The notes: a model not told the origin generated them from the sequence alone. A stretch of DNA of 64,000 bases from Firmicutes bacterium HGW-Firmicutes-8 (GCA_002840165.1 PGZN01000013.1:20440-84439); one strand, 5' to 3'; numbered from the stretch's first letter, positions 8,856 to 18,305 are shown. Made by a program: numbers and translations.

Positions 8856-9350
8856 TTATAATCGTTTTTCTTTATGGGGTCTAACCACTAATCTGCAGAC
8901 TTCATCCCCCTCGGCCAGAAGCTTCTCAAAAGTAAGCTCCAGGGGAAATGCTGCAATCCGGCCGTGGTCACCACACCTGGCCATCCGGCACAGTAAAGCT
9001 GTCTCTTCCGGTGAAGCCTCCAATTTACGCCATGCTTCGACAAGGGGACAGTAAGAAAACTCGATTACAGCTTCGTCGTCATCACCTTTGACGAGCCTTT
9101 GAACAAATACCTTTTCTCCTACAGGGGAGATAAGGTTTCGGGCCCACTCCCCGGGAGTACCGGTGGGCGGCATTTTTGCTCCCTTGATCTGACCGAATTT
9201 AAAAATGGCTCGGTTAACTTCCGGAATCTCTTCAATTTTTCCGTCTTTAGACAACTCCTTCAAAATAAGATATAACCAGGTGGCTCTATCTTCGACAGCT
9301 GCCCTGACTTCATCTCTAACCCTATCGGTTACCTGGCCGTTTGGTTCCAT
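8856..9350 (-). CDS. L-2-amino-thiazoline-4-carboxylic acid hydrolase-family protein
   Basis: A 164-residue protein. The C-terminal half matches the ATC-hydrolase family pattern I recall: SYCPLVEAWRKLEASPEETALLCRMARCGDHGRIAAFPLELTFEKLLAEGDEVCRLVV, with conserved cysteines in the CPLV, LLCRMARC and VCR blocks. The N-terminal 70 residues are helical and charged. The named activity was shown for a few relatives only, so the substrate here is unknown. It is 33 bases upstream of mobA in the same direction and may be the first gene of the molybdenum-cofactor operon. Confidence 0.7.
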   Translation of the reverse strand: MEPNGQVTDRVRDEVRAAVEDRATWLYLILKELSKDGKIEEIPEVNRAIFKFGQIKGAKMPPTGTPGEWARNLISPVGEKVFVQRLVKGDDDEAVIEFSYCPLVEAWRKLEASPEETALLCRMARCGDHGRIAAFPLELTFEKLLAEGDEVCRLVVRPHKEKRL

Positions 9351-9498
9351 GACACATCCTCCTTGTTTGATTCACTTCACAAATACCCATATTCCAACAT
9401 TTTCTTCGGTTAAATCCTAAACTGCCTATCTACAAAAACCTGTTAATATGATATATTCATATCAATATAAATTATTAAGTGTATGAAAGGGATTTGTT

Positions 9499-10296
9499 AT
9501 GACAATGCGAAAATTCCTTTGGTCAGCACTTGTAGTGCTTATAGGAAGCCTGGTCTACTTTAGATCCTCAGTTGTTCCGGTATTTTCGGTCGCCCCTCCG
9601 GGGGATAAAATCCCCATCCTGATGTACCACAAGATCAGCCCGTATTCGTTCCACGGCGGTCTGGGCCTGCGGGTCCCGCCGGAATTATTCGAACGCCAGA
9701 TGAACTACCTTAAAAAACACGGTTATCATACTGTTTCTTTGGATCAGGTGACTGACCACTGGGACAAAGGCAAACCCCTTCCATCCCACCCGATTGTGAT
9801 AAGTATGGATGACGGTTATGAAGATAACTACACCTTCGCCTTTCCTATTCTTAAGAAAATGGGGTTTTCAGCTACTATCTTTCTTGTAAATAATGATATC
9901 GGTGGTTATAACCTCTGGGATGCAGGCAGAATGGCCCGCTCAAAACTTCTTTCATGGCCGCAGATTCGGGCCATGAAACAATATGGGATTTCTTTTCAGT
10001 CCCATACTCTCACCCACCCGCACCTAACAAAAATTAAACCGGCTGCGGCCCAAAGGGAAATCTGTGAATCAAAAACCCAACTGGAAAAGGCCCTTAGCAT
10101 GCCGGTTAACTTTATCGCCTACCCGTATGGGGACAGTGACGTAGAAATTGACAAGATGGTTCGTCAAGCCGGTTACAAAGCAGGTATCTCGACAAATCAG
10201 GGTCAAAATAATGCCGGTACTGACCGGCGCCGTCTGAAGAGGATAAGGATAACCGGGGATGTCAGTATGAGTGACTTCAAAAAATTGCTGATATAA
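9499..10296 (+). CDS. Polysaccharide deacetylase (NodB domain), membrane-anchored or secreted
   Basis: A 265-residue protein. The N-terminal hydrophobic segment (about 5-25) is a signal anchor. The NodB domain follows: PILMYHKISP near 40, VISMDDGYEDNYTFAFPIL near 93 (catalytic Asp and metal Asp), SFQSHTLTHPHLTKI near 172 (the HxxxH metal ligands) and FIAYPYGD near 208. It likely deacetylates peptidoglycan or another surface polysaccharide. AAAGGG lies 7 bases before ATG. The leader contains TGATAT-attc-ATATCA near 9447-9462, a possible operator. Confidence 0.9.
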   Translation: MTMRKFLWSALVVLIGSLVYFRSSVVPVFSVAPPGDKIPILMYHKISPYSFHGGLGLRVPPELFERQMNYLKKHGYHTVSLDQVTDHWDKGKPLPSHPIVISMDDGYEDNYTFAFPILKKMGFSATIFLVNNDIGGYNLWDAGRMARSKLLSWPQIRAMKQYGISFQSHTLTHPHLTKIKPAAAQREICESKTQLEKALSMPVNFIAYPYGDSDVEIDKMVRQAGYKAGISTNQGQNNAGTDRRRLKRIRITGDVSMSDFKKLLI

Positions 10297-10361
10297 CAGG
10301 AAGGGAAAGGTGTCTTGCCAAAGTGCAACATCTCCCGTCGGGGCTTGTTGACAGGCAGAGC

Positions 10362-11108
10362 TCACCAGACCGGTCTTTGCGCTACATAAAACAGCCTCCT
10401 GCTAGAAGGTATGGGAGGGTCAAATGAAAACCCATGGTAAATATCAAGCACCTCAAAACCGGCTTCATTGAGAAACGTCAAGGCCTCGGTATTTTTATAG
10501 GCCTTTTCTTTATGGACCTCAATAAATTTATCATACAGTTCCCCTTTGCGGATAAACCCTGTCAGCTTGATTTCCCAGACATCAGTATCCTTGTCGTAGC
10601 CTGTTTCCCAAATTAATGACATGTTATCATCTTCCACAAAGGTAGTCTCCCCCCCACCCCCTGAGAGCTTCTCAACGGCATTCAGGTCAAAAATAAACAG
10701 CCCGCCGGGGCGGAGAGACTCATGAACCCTGCGGAAAACCTGCCTTAAATCAGCAGGGTCAACAATATAATTTAATCCGTCATGATAGCATGTAATGAGG
10801 TCTATCGGCCTGGGCAGGGACAGCTGTCTCATGTCCTGCTCCAGAAAGTGAGGCCTGAGGCCTTTCTCTTCAGCCTTCCGGGCAGCCCTGGCGAGCATGG
10901 CTGGCGCTATGTCTATCCCATATACTTCGTAGCCCCGGGCAGCCAGCGGCAGGGTGGTATTACCTGTGCCGCACGCCAGGTCAGCCACGTATCTGGTCTG
11001 TAACGAAAACTTTTTAAGTATTTCTTCTATATAATCGGCCCACTCTTCGTAATCTATACCGGCAACGAGATGGTCATAAATATCCGCCAGCTTGTTATAC
11101 TGTGACAT
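10362..11108 (-). CDS. Class I SAM-dependent methyltransferase
   Basis: A 248-residue protein. The SAM-binding motif I (VADLACGTGNTTLPLAARG) is near residue 42, the acidic end of strand 2 (YGIDIAPAMLARA) near 63, and DLITCYHDGLNYI near 103. The C-terminal half is a beta-rich substrate region. GAAGGGG precedes ATG. It is upstream of and close to pfkA on the same strand but separated by 15 bases with its own start region. The substrate cannot be inferred. Confidence 0.85.
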   Translation of the reverse strand: MSQYNKLADIYDHLVAGIDYEEWADYIEEILKKFSLQTRYVADLACGTGNTTLPLAARGYEVYGIDIAPAMLARAARKAEEKGLRPHFLEQDMRQLSLPRPIDLITCYHDGLNYIVDPADLRQVFRRVHESLRPGGLFIFDLNAVEKLSGGGGETTFVEDDNMSLIWETGYDKDTDVWEIKLTGFIRKGELYDKFIEVHKEKAYKNTEALTFLNEAGFEVLDIYHGFSFDPPIPSSRRLFYVAQRPVW

Positions 11109-11123
11109 ATCGATACCCCTTCA

Positions 11124-12224
11124 TTATTCATCTCCAAATCCTATTCCCACAGCCTTGGCAGCAAAGACAATATCACTGTCCGGTGATACCGTTCGTAACA
11201 CCTTAACGGCTTCCACGATAGGGACAGATTCAATATTTGTTCCATGGAGGCAGACCATGTAGCCAAATTTCCCCTCCATCAGAACCCTCACGGCATGGGC
11301 TCCATACCTCGTAGCAAGGAGCCGGTCAAACGGGGTAGGGCTCCCCCCTCTCTGCAGGTGGCCCAGTATCGTCACCCTTGTTTCCATCCCTGTACACTTC
11401 TCGATTTCATCACCGATCAAATTACCGACACCGCCCAGGCGAATCGGGTCGGCGCTGTCTTCAATAATCTTCTGGATAACCATTTCGCCACCGAGGGGTT
11501 TAGCCCCTTCAGCCACCACGACAATACTGAACTTTTTACCATTCAGTTTTCTATTGGTAATCTTTCGGCATACATTCTCAAATATAAACGGTATTTCGGG
11601 AATTAAAATAACGTCAGCCCCTCCGGCAATTCCGGCATGGAGAGCAATCCAGCCCGCATAGCGTCCCATAACTTCCAACACCATGACCCGGTGGTGGGAT
11701 TCGGCTGTGGTATGCAATTTATCAAGGGCCTCAGTAGCTGTTACGAGGGCTGTATCAAAACCGAACGTAACATCTGTAGCAGACAGGTCATTATCAATCG
11801 TTTTAGGGACCCCTACTACCGGCAGGCCTTTTTGCCAGAATTCCCTGGCGATGCTAAGGCTGCCATCCCCACCGATTATCACGAGGGCATCGATCTGCAT
11901 TTCTTCAAGGTTGCTCATAATGTGGTCTGACATATCGACATAAGCCCGCTCTCCGTCCTTCATTATCGCATAGCGGAAAGGATTGTCCCTGTTGGTCGTC
12001 CCGAGTATAGTGCCCCCCCTCGGGAGAATTCCGGAAACCGAAGCCAGGTCCATCCTCTTGGCCATATTATTTATCAGGCCGCCAAACCCGTCAAGAAAAC
12101 CGACAACTTCGAGATTGTACTTTTTGATTGCAGTCTTGACAACCGCCCTGATTACAGCATTCAAACCCGGGGCATCCCCTCCCCCGGTTAAAACCCCTAT
12201 TCTTTTTATCTGCTTGTCAGCCAA
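11124..12224 (-). CDS. pfkA: 6-phosphofructokinase (group III type, probably ATP-dependent)
   Basis: A 366-residue phosphofructokinase phosphorylating fructose-6-phosphate in glycolysis. Motifs: GVLTGGGDAPGLNAVIRA near 10, GTTNRDNPF near 74, IGGDGSLSIA near 107, GVPKTIDNDLSATDVTFGFDTA near 125 and GRYAGWIAL near 172. Gly in GGDGS points to ATP rather than pyrophosphate, while Lys in GVPKTIDND is typical of the longer group III enzymes; this is family knowledge, not tested here. The start is TTG at 12224 with AAAGGAGG 8 bases upstream; the ATG at 12263 has no such site. Confidence 0.9.
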   Translation of the reverse strand: MADKQIKRIGVLTGGGDAPGLNAVIRAVVKTAIKKYNLEVVGFLDGFGGLINNMAKRMDLASVSGILPRGGTILGTTNRDNPFRYAIMKDGERAYVDMSDHIMSNLEEMQIDALVIIGGDGSLSIAREFWQKGLPVVGVPKTIDNDLSATDVTFGFDTALVTATEALDKLHTTAESHHRVMVLEVMGRYAGWIALHAGIAGGADVILIPEIPFIFENVCRKITNRKLNGKKFSIVVVAEGAKPLGGEMVIQKIIEDSADPIRLGGVGNLIGDEIEKCTGMETRVTILGHLQRGGSPTPFDRLLATRYGAHAVRVLMEGKFGYMVCLHGTNIESVPIVEAVKVLRTVSPDSDIVFAAKAVGIGFGDE

Positions 12225-12429
12225 AAAAAGCCCTCCTTTATAATTTTTAACCGTTAACTTCAATTAGACCGACTATTTTTACAAGTTTCGACATGGTGGC
12301 TTTTATTTCCTTCAGATGGGATTAACATAAAGCCAAATATCCGGTGAATTTACTGTTCCTTACAAGGAATTAAGTAGATTCGTGTCGAAGAAAGCAAAAT
12401 TCAAACTTCAATAATGAAAGGATGCCAAT

Positions 12430-13080
12430 ATGCTCGTTAAAGACCTGATGTCATGGCCTGTTATAACAGTATTTGATAATTCCACCGTCGGTGAGGCCCT
12501 CGCTATTTTAAGACGAAAAAACATCAAACACTTACCGGTAGTTGATAATAACCAGGCCCTCATAGGAGTTACGTCTGAGACCGACTTGGTCAAAACATTT
12601 CCCGGGGGTAGGGAGCTGTCTTCATTTCAGTCTAATTTACTCTCCCGGACTCCGGTATCCAAAATGATGCAGATCAACCCCGTCTTCGTGGCGCCCAATA
12701 TGATAGTGGAACAAGCAGCTTTGGTTATGCGCACGAGCAGGATAAGCTGCCTTCCGGTTTTGGATGAAGACAGTATACTTATTGGTATACTGTCCAAAAA
12801 TGACATCCTCGATGCCTTTATCGCATCTCTCGGACTGGGTGAAGGTGGGACAAGGATTACGATTTTCTATAAAAAGAAGTGGGGGTTTCTTTCTGAGCTT
12901 ATTTCTTTTGCCGACAGACATAATACCTGTATCGATAACATAGTCTCCCTGGGGCAGGAACTGGTCTTGAAAACTAAAGGGCGCTCCGGTGGTTTTGTCC
13001 ATGACCTCAAAAAGGCCGGTTATAATGTGGTTGATGTTTCAACTATCGACCCCCCGGCCAAAACAGTGGCTGGTAGCTGA
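12430..13080 (+). CDS. Tandem CBS-domain protein with C-terminal ACT-like domain (AcuB-like)
   Basis: A 216-residue protein. Two CBS domains are visible: VKDLMSWPVITVFDNSTVGEALAIL...HLPVVDNNQALIGVTSETDL (about 3-58) and VSKMMQINPVFVAPNMIVEQAALVM...CLPVLDEDSILIGILSKNDIL (about 76-132). The remainder (RITIFYKKKWGFLSELISFADRHNTCIDNI) has an ACT-like layout. Such proteins sense adenine nucleotides. GAAAGGATG lies upstream of ATG. It is divergent from pfkA. No partner is evident. Confidence 0.85.
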   Translation: MLVKDLMSWPVITVFDNSTVGEALAILRRKNIKHLPVVDNNQALIGVTSETDLVKTFPGGRELSSFQSNLLSRTPVSKMMQINPVFVAPNMIVEQAALVMRTSRISCLPVLDEDSILIGILSKNDILDAFIASLGLGEGGTRITIFYKKKWGFLSELISFADRHNTCIDNIVSLGQELVLKTKGRSGGFVHDLKKAGYNVVDVSTIDPPAKTVAGS

Positions 13081-13081
13081 C

Positions 13082-13137
13082 CAATTGACAATTGACAATT
13101 GACAATTGACAATTGACAATTGATAATTGATAATTTA
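13082..13137. repeat. Heptanucleotide tandem array (CAATTGA) x6 plus two variants
   Basis: Six perfect CAATTGA units followed by TAATTGA and TAATTTA, starting right after the CBS gene stop. It is one of about twelve period-7 arrays in the window. Confidence 0.95.
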
Positions 13138-13158
13138 TGCTTAACCTCAAACAATTGA

Positions 13159-13196
13159 GAGCTGCCCTAATTTTTTAGGACAGCTCATTATTTTTG
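13159..13196. terminator. Intrinsic terminator between convergent genes
   Basis: A 12-bp stem with one mismatch (GAGCTGCCCTAA at 13159-13170 with 13175-13186), a 4-base loop and a following ATTATTTTTG stretch. It lies between the CBS gene and trmL. Confidence 0.8.
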
Positions 13197-13235
13197 TATA
13201 AAAGTTAAAAACAGCAAATTTTTTGCCGGGCTGGG

Positions 13236-13700
13236 TTATTCCTGGAAGCCGAGTTGGCGCCAGGCCTCGTAGAGAACGATGGCCACGGAATTCGATAAAT
13301 TAAGAGAACGGGCTTCATTGATCATCGGAATCCGAATACAGTAATCCGGGTTGGCTGCCAACAGCTCTTTGGGTAGTCCGGCTGTTTCTTTGCCAAAGAC
13401 CAGAAAATCGTCCGGGCGGTAGGCAGCTTCCGAATATGAACGCCGGCCTTTAGTCGTCACATAGAAAAACCTGTTGTCATAATTATCCCTGAGTTCCTGA
13501 AAACTGTCATAGTAATGGATATCCACCAAATGCCAGTAGTCGAGCCCGGCCCTTTTAAGGTACCTGTCTTCCACTGAAAACCCTAACGGTTTTACCAGGT
13601 GTAAAGCGCTGCCCGTAACCGCACAGGTCCGGGCGATGTTGCCGGTATTGTAAGGTATTTCCGGTTCAACCAGGACTATGTGCATTTCCGGTTTAGCCAC
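13236..13700 (-). CDS. trmL: tRNA (cytidine/uridine-34-2'-O)-methyltransferase TrmL
   Basis: A SPOUT-class methyltransferase of 154 residues that methylates the wobble ribose of certain tRNAs. All three knot motifs are visible: HIVLVEPEIPYNTGNIARTCAVTG at the N-terminus, FLVFGKETAGLPKELL near 100 and IRIPMINEARSLNLSNSVAIVLYEAWRQ at the C-terminus. The start may be GTG at 13700 or ATG at 13685; neither has a strong ribosome binding site. It lies 17 bases after the upstream membrane-protein gene. Confidence 0.92.
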   Translation of the reverse strand: MAKPEMHIVLVEPEIPYNTGNIARTCAVTGSALHLVKPLGFSVEDRYLKRAGLDYWHLVDIHYYDSFQELRDNYDNRFFYVTTKGRRSYSEAAYRPDDFLVFGKETAGLPKELLAANPDYCIRIPMINEARSLNLSNSVAIVLYEAWRQLGFQE

Positions 13701-13717
13701 CCCGCTTTTAGAAACCG

Positions 13718-13978
13718 TTAGTCGGTTTTTTCGACCTCGTCACCTTCCGGGCACTTACATTGTTTGACCAGCTTGAGTTGGGCCCGCAGGCATAAAATAA
13801 GAGAGGTATAAAGGAATACCGTTGCCGAAACTAGCAGAATAATTGATATCGCGTCCACGACTCTGAATGAGACACCGGATACTATGGCCACCACCGGCCC
13901 CTGAAATCGGTTAGGGATTAGCAGCAGAGAGATTCCAAATAAGTGGATCAGAAAAGTGGAAATGAGCCTCTTCTGCAT
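13718..13978 (-). CDS. Small two-helix membrane protein of unknown function
   Basis: An 86-residue protein with two hydrophobic segments (about 6-34 and 40-66) and a charged C-terminal tail containing CKCPEGDEVEKTD. AAAGGAGGATTTAT precedes ATG. It is likely co-transcribed with trmL downstream. No family is recognised. Confidence 0.7.
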   Translation of the reverse strand: MQKRLISTFLIHLFGISLLLIPNRFQGPVVAIVSGVSFRVVDAISIILLVSATVFLYTSLILCLRAQLKLVKQCKCPEGDEVEKTD

Positions 13979-14136
13979 ATAAATCCTCCTTTGCCGGAAT
14001 TCCCGCTCTTTATAGAGTATGTCATAGATTTCACATCTGCTGTCTAAATTATACCACCATTATAGCTGTATTGTTAACCACAGCTTCCGCCACTTCACAT
14101 AAATTATTTTTATACCACATAGAGATTATTTTTATT

Positions 14137-14904
14137 TCAAACCTGTCCTTTGCTTGTTATGCTAAGCAGCCAATCAATCGTCCGCTTTTCAACCAAGTTA
14201 TAATGGGCTAAAAAACGGTGGTCCCCCTGGGATACAATCAGTTTCTTTTTCGGTTCGCCGGCCGCCTCAAATAACTTTTCGCCCTGAGAAACAGGTACCG
14301 TCTCGTCTGCAGTCCCATGGACCACGAAAAGAGGGCGTGGAGATATATGGGCAGCTGCCGCAGTAACACTGTGTCCGGGCAGGTCGTCAAAAAACTCGCG
14401 TTTTAACAGGTAGAAACCGTTCCCCTCAGGAAGTTTTAGCACGCTGCTGCCGCTGTCCAGCAGATGTCGGCACGGTTCGATAAATGTTTCTTCCAGGTCA
14501 GCCGGGGCGGACCATGAACACACCGCCGCCACCCTGTCATCACCGGCAGCCCGGCATATCGCAGCAGTCCCGCCGAGGCTGCGCCCCAACAAAATGATTT
14601 TACCACCTGATGCTGAAAGAGCAAATTCGACCGCCCCACCCAGGTCAAGAATATAATTGCTCAAGGTGGCATCAGCAAAATCTCCTTCGCTTTCCCCAGT
14701 CCCCGAAAAATCAAAACGCAGTACTGTTATTCCCAGTTTGGCCGCTTTCCCAGCCAAACTGACGGCCCTCCCGCCACCGTCCTTGTTTCCCCTAAAACCG
14801 TGGCATATTACGAGACAATCGTCGATATTCGTCTTTTCTTCAGGCCGATGCAGCACCCCAGCTAAGCTTAAACCCGCGTGTCCCGGAAATGTGACTTTTT
14901 GCAT
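14137..14904 (-). CDS. Alpha/beta-hydrolase (serine hydrolase, BAAT/esterase-like)
   Basis: A 255-residue cytosolic hydrolase. The nucleophile elbow LLGRSLGGTAAICRA is near residue 103, the oxyanion region CHGFRGNKDGGG near 34, the acid GTADETVPVS near 198 and the catalytic His GDHRFLAHYN near 232. LRFDFSGTGESEGDF near 64 is typical of short-chain acyl-ester hydrolases. The substrate is unknown. The start ATG at 14904 has CAAGAGGTGAATC upstream. Confidence 0.85.
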   Translation of the reverse strand: MQKVTFPGHAGLSLAGVLHRPEEKTNIDDCLVICHGFRGNKDGGGRAVSLAGKAAKLGITVLRFDFSGTGESEGDFADATLSNYILDLGGAVEFALSASGGKIILLGRSLGGTAAICRAAGDDRVAAVCSWSAPADLEETFIEPCRHLLDSGSSVLKLPEGNGFYLLKREFFDDLPGHSVTAAAAHISPRPLFVVHGTADETVPVSQGEKLFEAAGEPKKKLIVSQGDHRFLAHYNLVEKRTIDWLLSITSKGQV

Positions 14905-15484
14905 ACTGATTCACCTCTTGTGAGTACAGAAGAGAGTAATCATTTATACCTACTCTCCATTTCAATTCAGTCACTCTGTACATTGAGAAATTATTAAATA
15001 CGCGGAGTTCGCGGAGATAACGGAGTGACGCGGAGAAAAATAAATATAAAAACATACTTGATCCCAGACATCCCGAATCCCGCTTTCTTACTTATTTATC
15101 TTTATTTCCTCGAACTATGTTCCTTATTAATCCTGTTATCCTGTCCGATATCTTTTTTTCTTCTTTAATAATAGATAATGCAGACAGGATAACAGGATAA
15201 TCCAACTCTGTACCTTTAGATATTATTAAATATAAAATATTTTTAATACTCCGATATTCTTACTCTCGGTTTTCTCACTTAAATAGATGTAACTTCTGGC
15301 AATCATCTATGTTGTCCTAGTTACTTCGCGAGACAAGTGAATTTCGTATCCTCCGCGTTCTCCGCGGTTGTTTTTAAAATTGATTGCAGCTTTGCTGCGC
15401 TAGGAACTCTGTGTCTTCTTTTACAACCTAATACCTCCACCCAATACCTGTCAACTGTCAACTGTCAACTGTCAACTGTCAACT
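14905..15484. repeat. Intergenic repeat mosaic ending in a (CTGTCAA)5 heptad array
   Basis: No gene is seen. It contains CGCGGAGTTCGCGGAGATAA-type phrases (15001-15035, recurring near 45032), an ATCCCGCTTTCTTACTTATTTATC block (recurring near 24350), TCTGTGTCTTC, the reverse complement of GCGCAGCAAAGCTGCAATCAA (about 15382-15405), and five perfect CTGTCAA units at 15448-15482. Confidence 0.8.
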
Positions 15485-15513
15485 AGAAAGGGCTACCTCT
15501 CGCAGATAGCCCC
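15485..15513 (-). terminator. Probable terminator of the PhoU-like gene
   Basis: Read on the minus strand, GGGGCTATCT-gcg-AGAGGTAGCCC forms an imperfect 10-bp stem followed by TTTCT. It lies just past the stop of the PhoU-like gene. Confidence 0.6.
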
Positions 15514-15525
15514 ATAGAAATCCTC

Positions 15526-16149
15526 TTATTCTTTGTCTTTGAAGGCCAGAGCAATTGCCCTAATGTACCAGAGAATGTCTTTTAAGGAGTCAAGGATTAT
15601 CAGATAAATCAAAGAGGACTTGGGTAGGCAGATTCCCTTAATCAGACGGTCCTGGTGCTCCTCGGCGTATTTATTGCCTATCTCTTCATAGACTTCAACC
15701 CTCTGTACTACATAGTCTACAATGACATTGTTGCCGGTCAGAATCAGGTCATGAACCTGTCTCAAACCGTCCAAAACCACACTAAAGAAGTCTTTTAATT
15801 CCACTACAGCTTTATCACTAAAGAGGACACCTTCATCAACTTTTGTGTGGACACTGCCAATTATTTTGTCCAGACTGTACTTTATTTTTTGCATCTCATT
15901 GGATACTGCAACCACTACTGTCGGGTCAATCGTCTTAGATTCTTCCCTGGCGGAAACAACCTCATTGGTTAGTTGTTTACCCCCCTCTTCTATGATAATC
16001 CCCATTTTTTCCGCTTCTTGTAACATCTTATGATTATGCCGCAGCAGTCCTTCAAAGGTTTTTGCTGCCATCTTCTCTGTATCTTTGGACAGCTGGTCAA
16101 GGACTTTGCAAACGCTGTCAAATTCGTGCCCGCATGCTGACTTTGTCAT
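15526..16149 (-). CDS. PhoU-like helical-bundle protein
   Basis: A 207-residue, largely helical protein. The central segment (DPTVVVAVSNEMQKIKYSLDKIIGSVHTKVDEGVLFSDKAVVELKDFFSVVLDGLR) has the heptad pattern of PhoU/DUF47 domains, which regulate phosphate transport. The N-terminus has ACGHEFDSVC with two cysteines. The start at 16149 is chosen for GGGGGG 7 bases upstream; an earlier ATG at 16179 lacks it. No phosphate transporter gene is adjacent, so the partner is unknown. Confidence 0.65.
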   Translation of the reverse strand: MTKSACGHEFDSVCKVLDQLSKDTEKMAAKTFEGLLRHNHKMLQEAEKMGIIIEEGGKQLTNEVVSAREESKTIDPTVVVAVSNEMQKIKYSLDKIIGSVHTKVDEGVLFSDKAVVELKDFFSVVLDGLRQVHDLILTGNNVIVDYVVQRVEVYEEIGNKYAEEHQDRLIKGICLPKSSLIYLIILDSLKDILWYIRAIALAFKDKE

Positions 16150-16382
16150 TTTACAACCCCCCTTACCCTTTTCTTTCATTATACCAGATTAGTTCCCTGT
16201 CAAGACAAGAGATTTCCTTCAAATTGAAGAAAATTACGCCCCACCGGGCTTTTTGACATCATAACCGGTTTTCCGGCATATCAATGGCATGGTTTCCGGC
16301 CTTGACTTTGTGACCGTTCGTTGACACCTCCGCGAATTTTTGATAAATTAAGTAGCAGGTGGAGAGACAAGGGGGTATAGAA

Positions 16383-18305
16383 TTGGGACAGAACATTGTA
16401 CAAAAGATTATGAAGAGCCACATTCTTACAGGAGATATGGCGCCCGGACAGGAGATATCAATCGGGATTGATCAGACCCTGACTCAGGATGCTACAGGCA
16501 CTATGGCCTACCTGCAGTTTGAGGCGATGGGTGTGCCGAGGGTTAAGACCAAACTTTCTGTAAGTTATATTGACCATAATACCCTCCAAACAGGATTTGA
16601 GAATGCGGACGACCACCGGTTCCTGCAGACAGTGGCAGCCAAGTACGGGATATACTTTTCCAGGCCGGGCAACGGGATATGCCATCAGGTCCATCTCGAG
16701 CGCTTTGGGGTCCCCGGGATGACCCTCCTGGGGTCTGACAGCCATACTCCTACTGCCGGGGGGCTGGGAATGATTGCTATCGGTGCGGGCGGCCTTGATG
16801 TGGCAGTAGCGATGGGCGGCGGCCCATTTTATTTACATATGCCAAAGGTCGTAAATGTAAAATTAACCGGCCAACTAAACCCATGGGTTTCAGCTAAAGA
16901 TATTATCCTGGAGCTGCTTCGTATTATGACCGTTAAGGGCGGAGTAGGTAAAATTATAGAATACTCGGGTGAAGGCGTTAAAACCCTAACTGTCCCCGAG
17001 CGGGCTACCATTACTAACATGGGCGCGGAACTTGGCGCCACCACATCAGTATTCCCCAGTGATGACATAACCCGGGCATTTTTAAAAGCCCAAAAAAGAG
17101 AAGATGCCTGGTCAGCGATAGCTGCTGACTCCGATGCTGTCTATGATGAAACAATCGAAATCGATCTTTCCGGGTTGGAACCGATGGTGGCCCAACCCCA
17201 CAGTCCCGATAACGTCGCCAGGGTTAGCCAGGTAGGCGCTATCCCTGTCCAGCAAGTTGTAATCGGGAGCTGCACGAACTCCTCTTATACAGATTTGATG
17301 GGGGTAGCCAGAATCCTTAAAGGACGGAAAGTGCACCCGTCAGTGAGCCTCAGTATATCTCCCGGTTCACGTCAGGTATTTGAAATGCTTGCCCGCAACG
17401 GCGCTCTGGCAGATATAATTTCCGCGGGGGCGAGAATTCTCGAAACGGCTTGCGGTCCCTGCATCGGAATGGGACAGTCACCATCTTCGGAAGCAGTAAC
17501 AGTCCGCACCTTTAACCGAAACTTCGAAGGGCGCAGTGGAACAGTTGATGCCAAAGTATATTTAGCCAGCCCGGAAGTAGCGGCAGCGACTGCGGTTACC
17601 GGTGTCCTGACCGACCCCAAACAGCTGGGTGAATTTACAAAAATAAAAATGCCGGGGGAATTTCTCATTGATGACAGTATGATCATTCCTCCAGAAGAGA
17701 ACACAGCTAAGGTAAAAGTTATCAGGGGGCCAAACATTAAACCCCTGCCGGTGAACAAGAAACTACCCGGGACCTTAAAGGGCCTTACTCTTTTGAAGCT
17801 GGGGGATAATATTACAACAGACCATATTATGCCGGCAGGGGCTAAGATTCTGCCCCTGAGGTCCAACATCCCGGCCATCTCCCAATTTGTCTTTTCCGGT
17901 ATTGACCTGTCATTTCCGGATCGGGCTGTTGACAGCGGAGGCGGTTTTGTTATCGGGGGTCAAAACTACGGGCAGGGTTCCAGCAGAGAACATGCGGCCC
18001 TAGCCCCAATGTATCTGGGTATTAAAGCAATTATGGCAAAATCCTTTGCCCGAATTCACAGGGCCAATCTGATAAACTTCGGAATTCTTCCCCTCACTTT
18101 TGTCAATGAAAAAGACTATGAAACCATCACAGAAGACGACACCCTGGAGATTGGGACCACTAATCTCAATAAAGAAACCGAACTGACAGTTAAGAACACC
18201 ACGAACGGAACCGAGTTTAAAGTACGCCACGACCTGACCCCGCGTCAGATTAAGATTGTCAAGGCAGGCGGGCTGCTGAATTATACGAAACAGCACAGTT
18301 CCTAG
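16383..18305 (+). CDS. Aconitate hydratase, short bacterial type
   Basis: A 640-residue aconitase interconverting citrate and isocitrate. Fe-S ligands are visible in GSCTNSSYTDLMG near 300 and TACGPCIGMGQSPS near 360. The swivel domain has LGDNITTDHIMPAGAKI near 480, IGGQNYGQGSSREHAALAP near 530 and KSFARIHRANLINFGILPL near 555. It is shorter than AcnA (about 890) and matches the compact, LeuCD-like fused form. TTG at 16383 is chosen because AAGGGGG precedes it; an earlier GTG lies at 16359. The TAG stop lies inside a heptad repeat. Confidence 0.93.
   Translation: MGQNIVQKIMKSHILTGDMAPGQEISIGIDQTLTQDATGTMAYLQFEAMGVPRVKTKLSVSYIDHNTLQTGFENADDHRFLQTVAAKYGIYFSRPGNGICHQVHLERFGVPGMTLLGSDSHTPTAGGLGMIAIGAGGLDVAVAMGGGPFYLHMPKVVNVKLTGQLNPWVSAKDIILELLRIMTVKGGVGKIIEYSGEGVKTLTVPERATITNMGAELGATTSVFPSDDITRAFLKAQKREDAWSAIAADSDAVYDETIEIDLSGLEPMVAQPHSPDNVARVSQVGAIPVQQVVIGSCTNSSYTDLMGVARILKGRKVHPSVSLSISPGSRQVFEMLARNGALADIISAGARILETACGPCIGMGQSPSSEAVTVRTFNRNFEGRSGTVDAKVYLASPEVAAATAVTGVLTDPKQLGEFTKIKMPGEFLIDDSMIIPPEENTAKVKVIRGPNIKPLPVNKKLPGTLKGLTLLKLGDNITTDHIMPAGAKILPLRSNIPAISQFVFSGIDLSFPDRAVDSGGGFVIGGQNYGQGSSREHAALAPMYLGIKAIMAKSFARIHRANLINFGILPLTFVNEKDYETITEDDTLEIGTTNLNKETELTVKNTTNGTEFKVRHDLTPRQIKIVKAGGLLNYTKQHSS

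Noticed and set aside
11124..12224. Pyrophosphate-dependent phosphofructokinase
   Set aside because: The GGDGS motif has Gly where pyrophosphate enzymes have Asp; the ATP-dependent group III type fits better.
13082..13137. CRISPR-like array
   Set aside because: The unit is 7 bases with no spacers; it is a simple tandem repeat.
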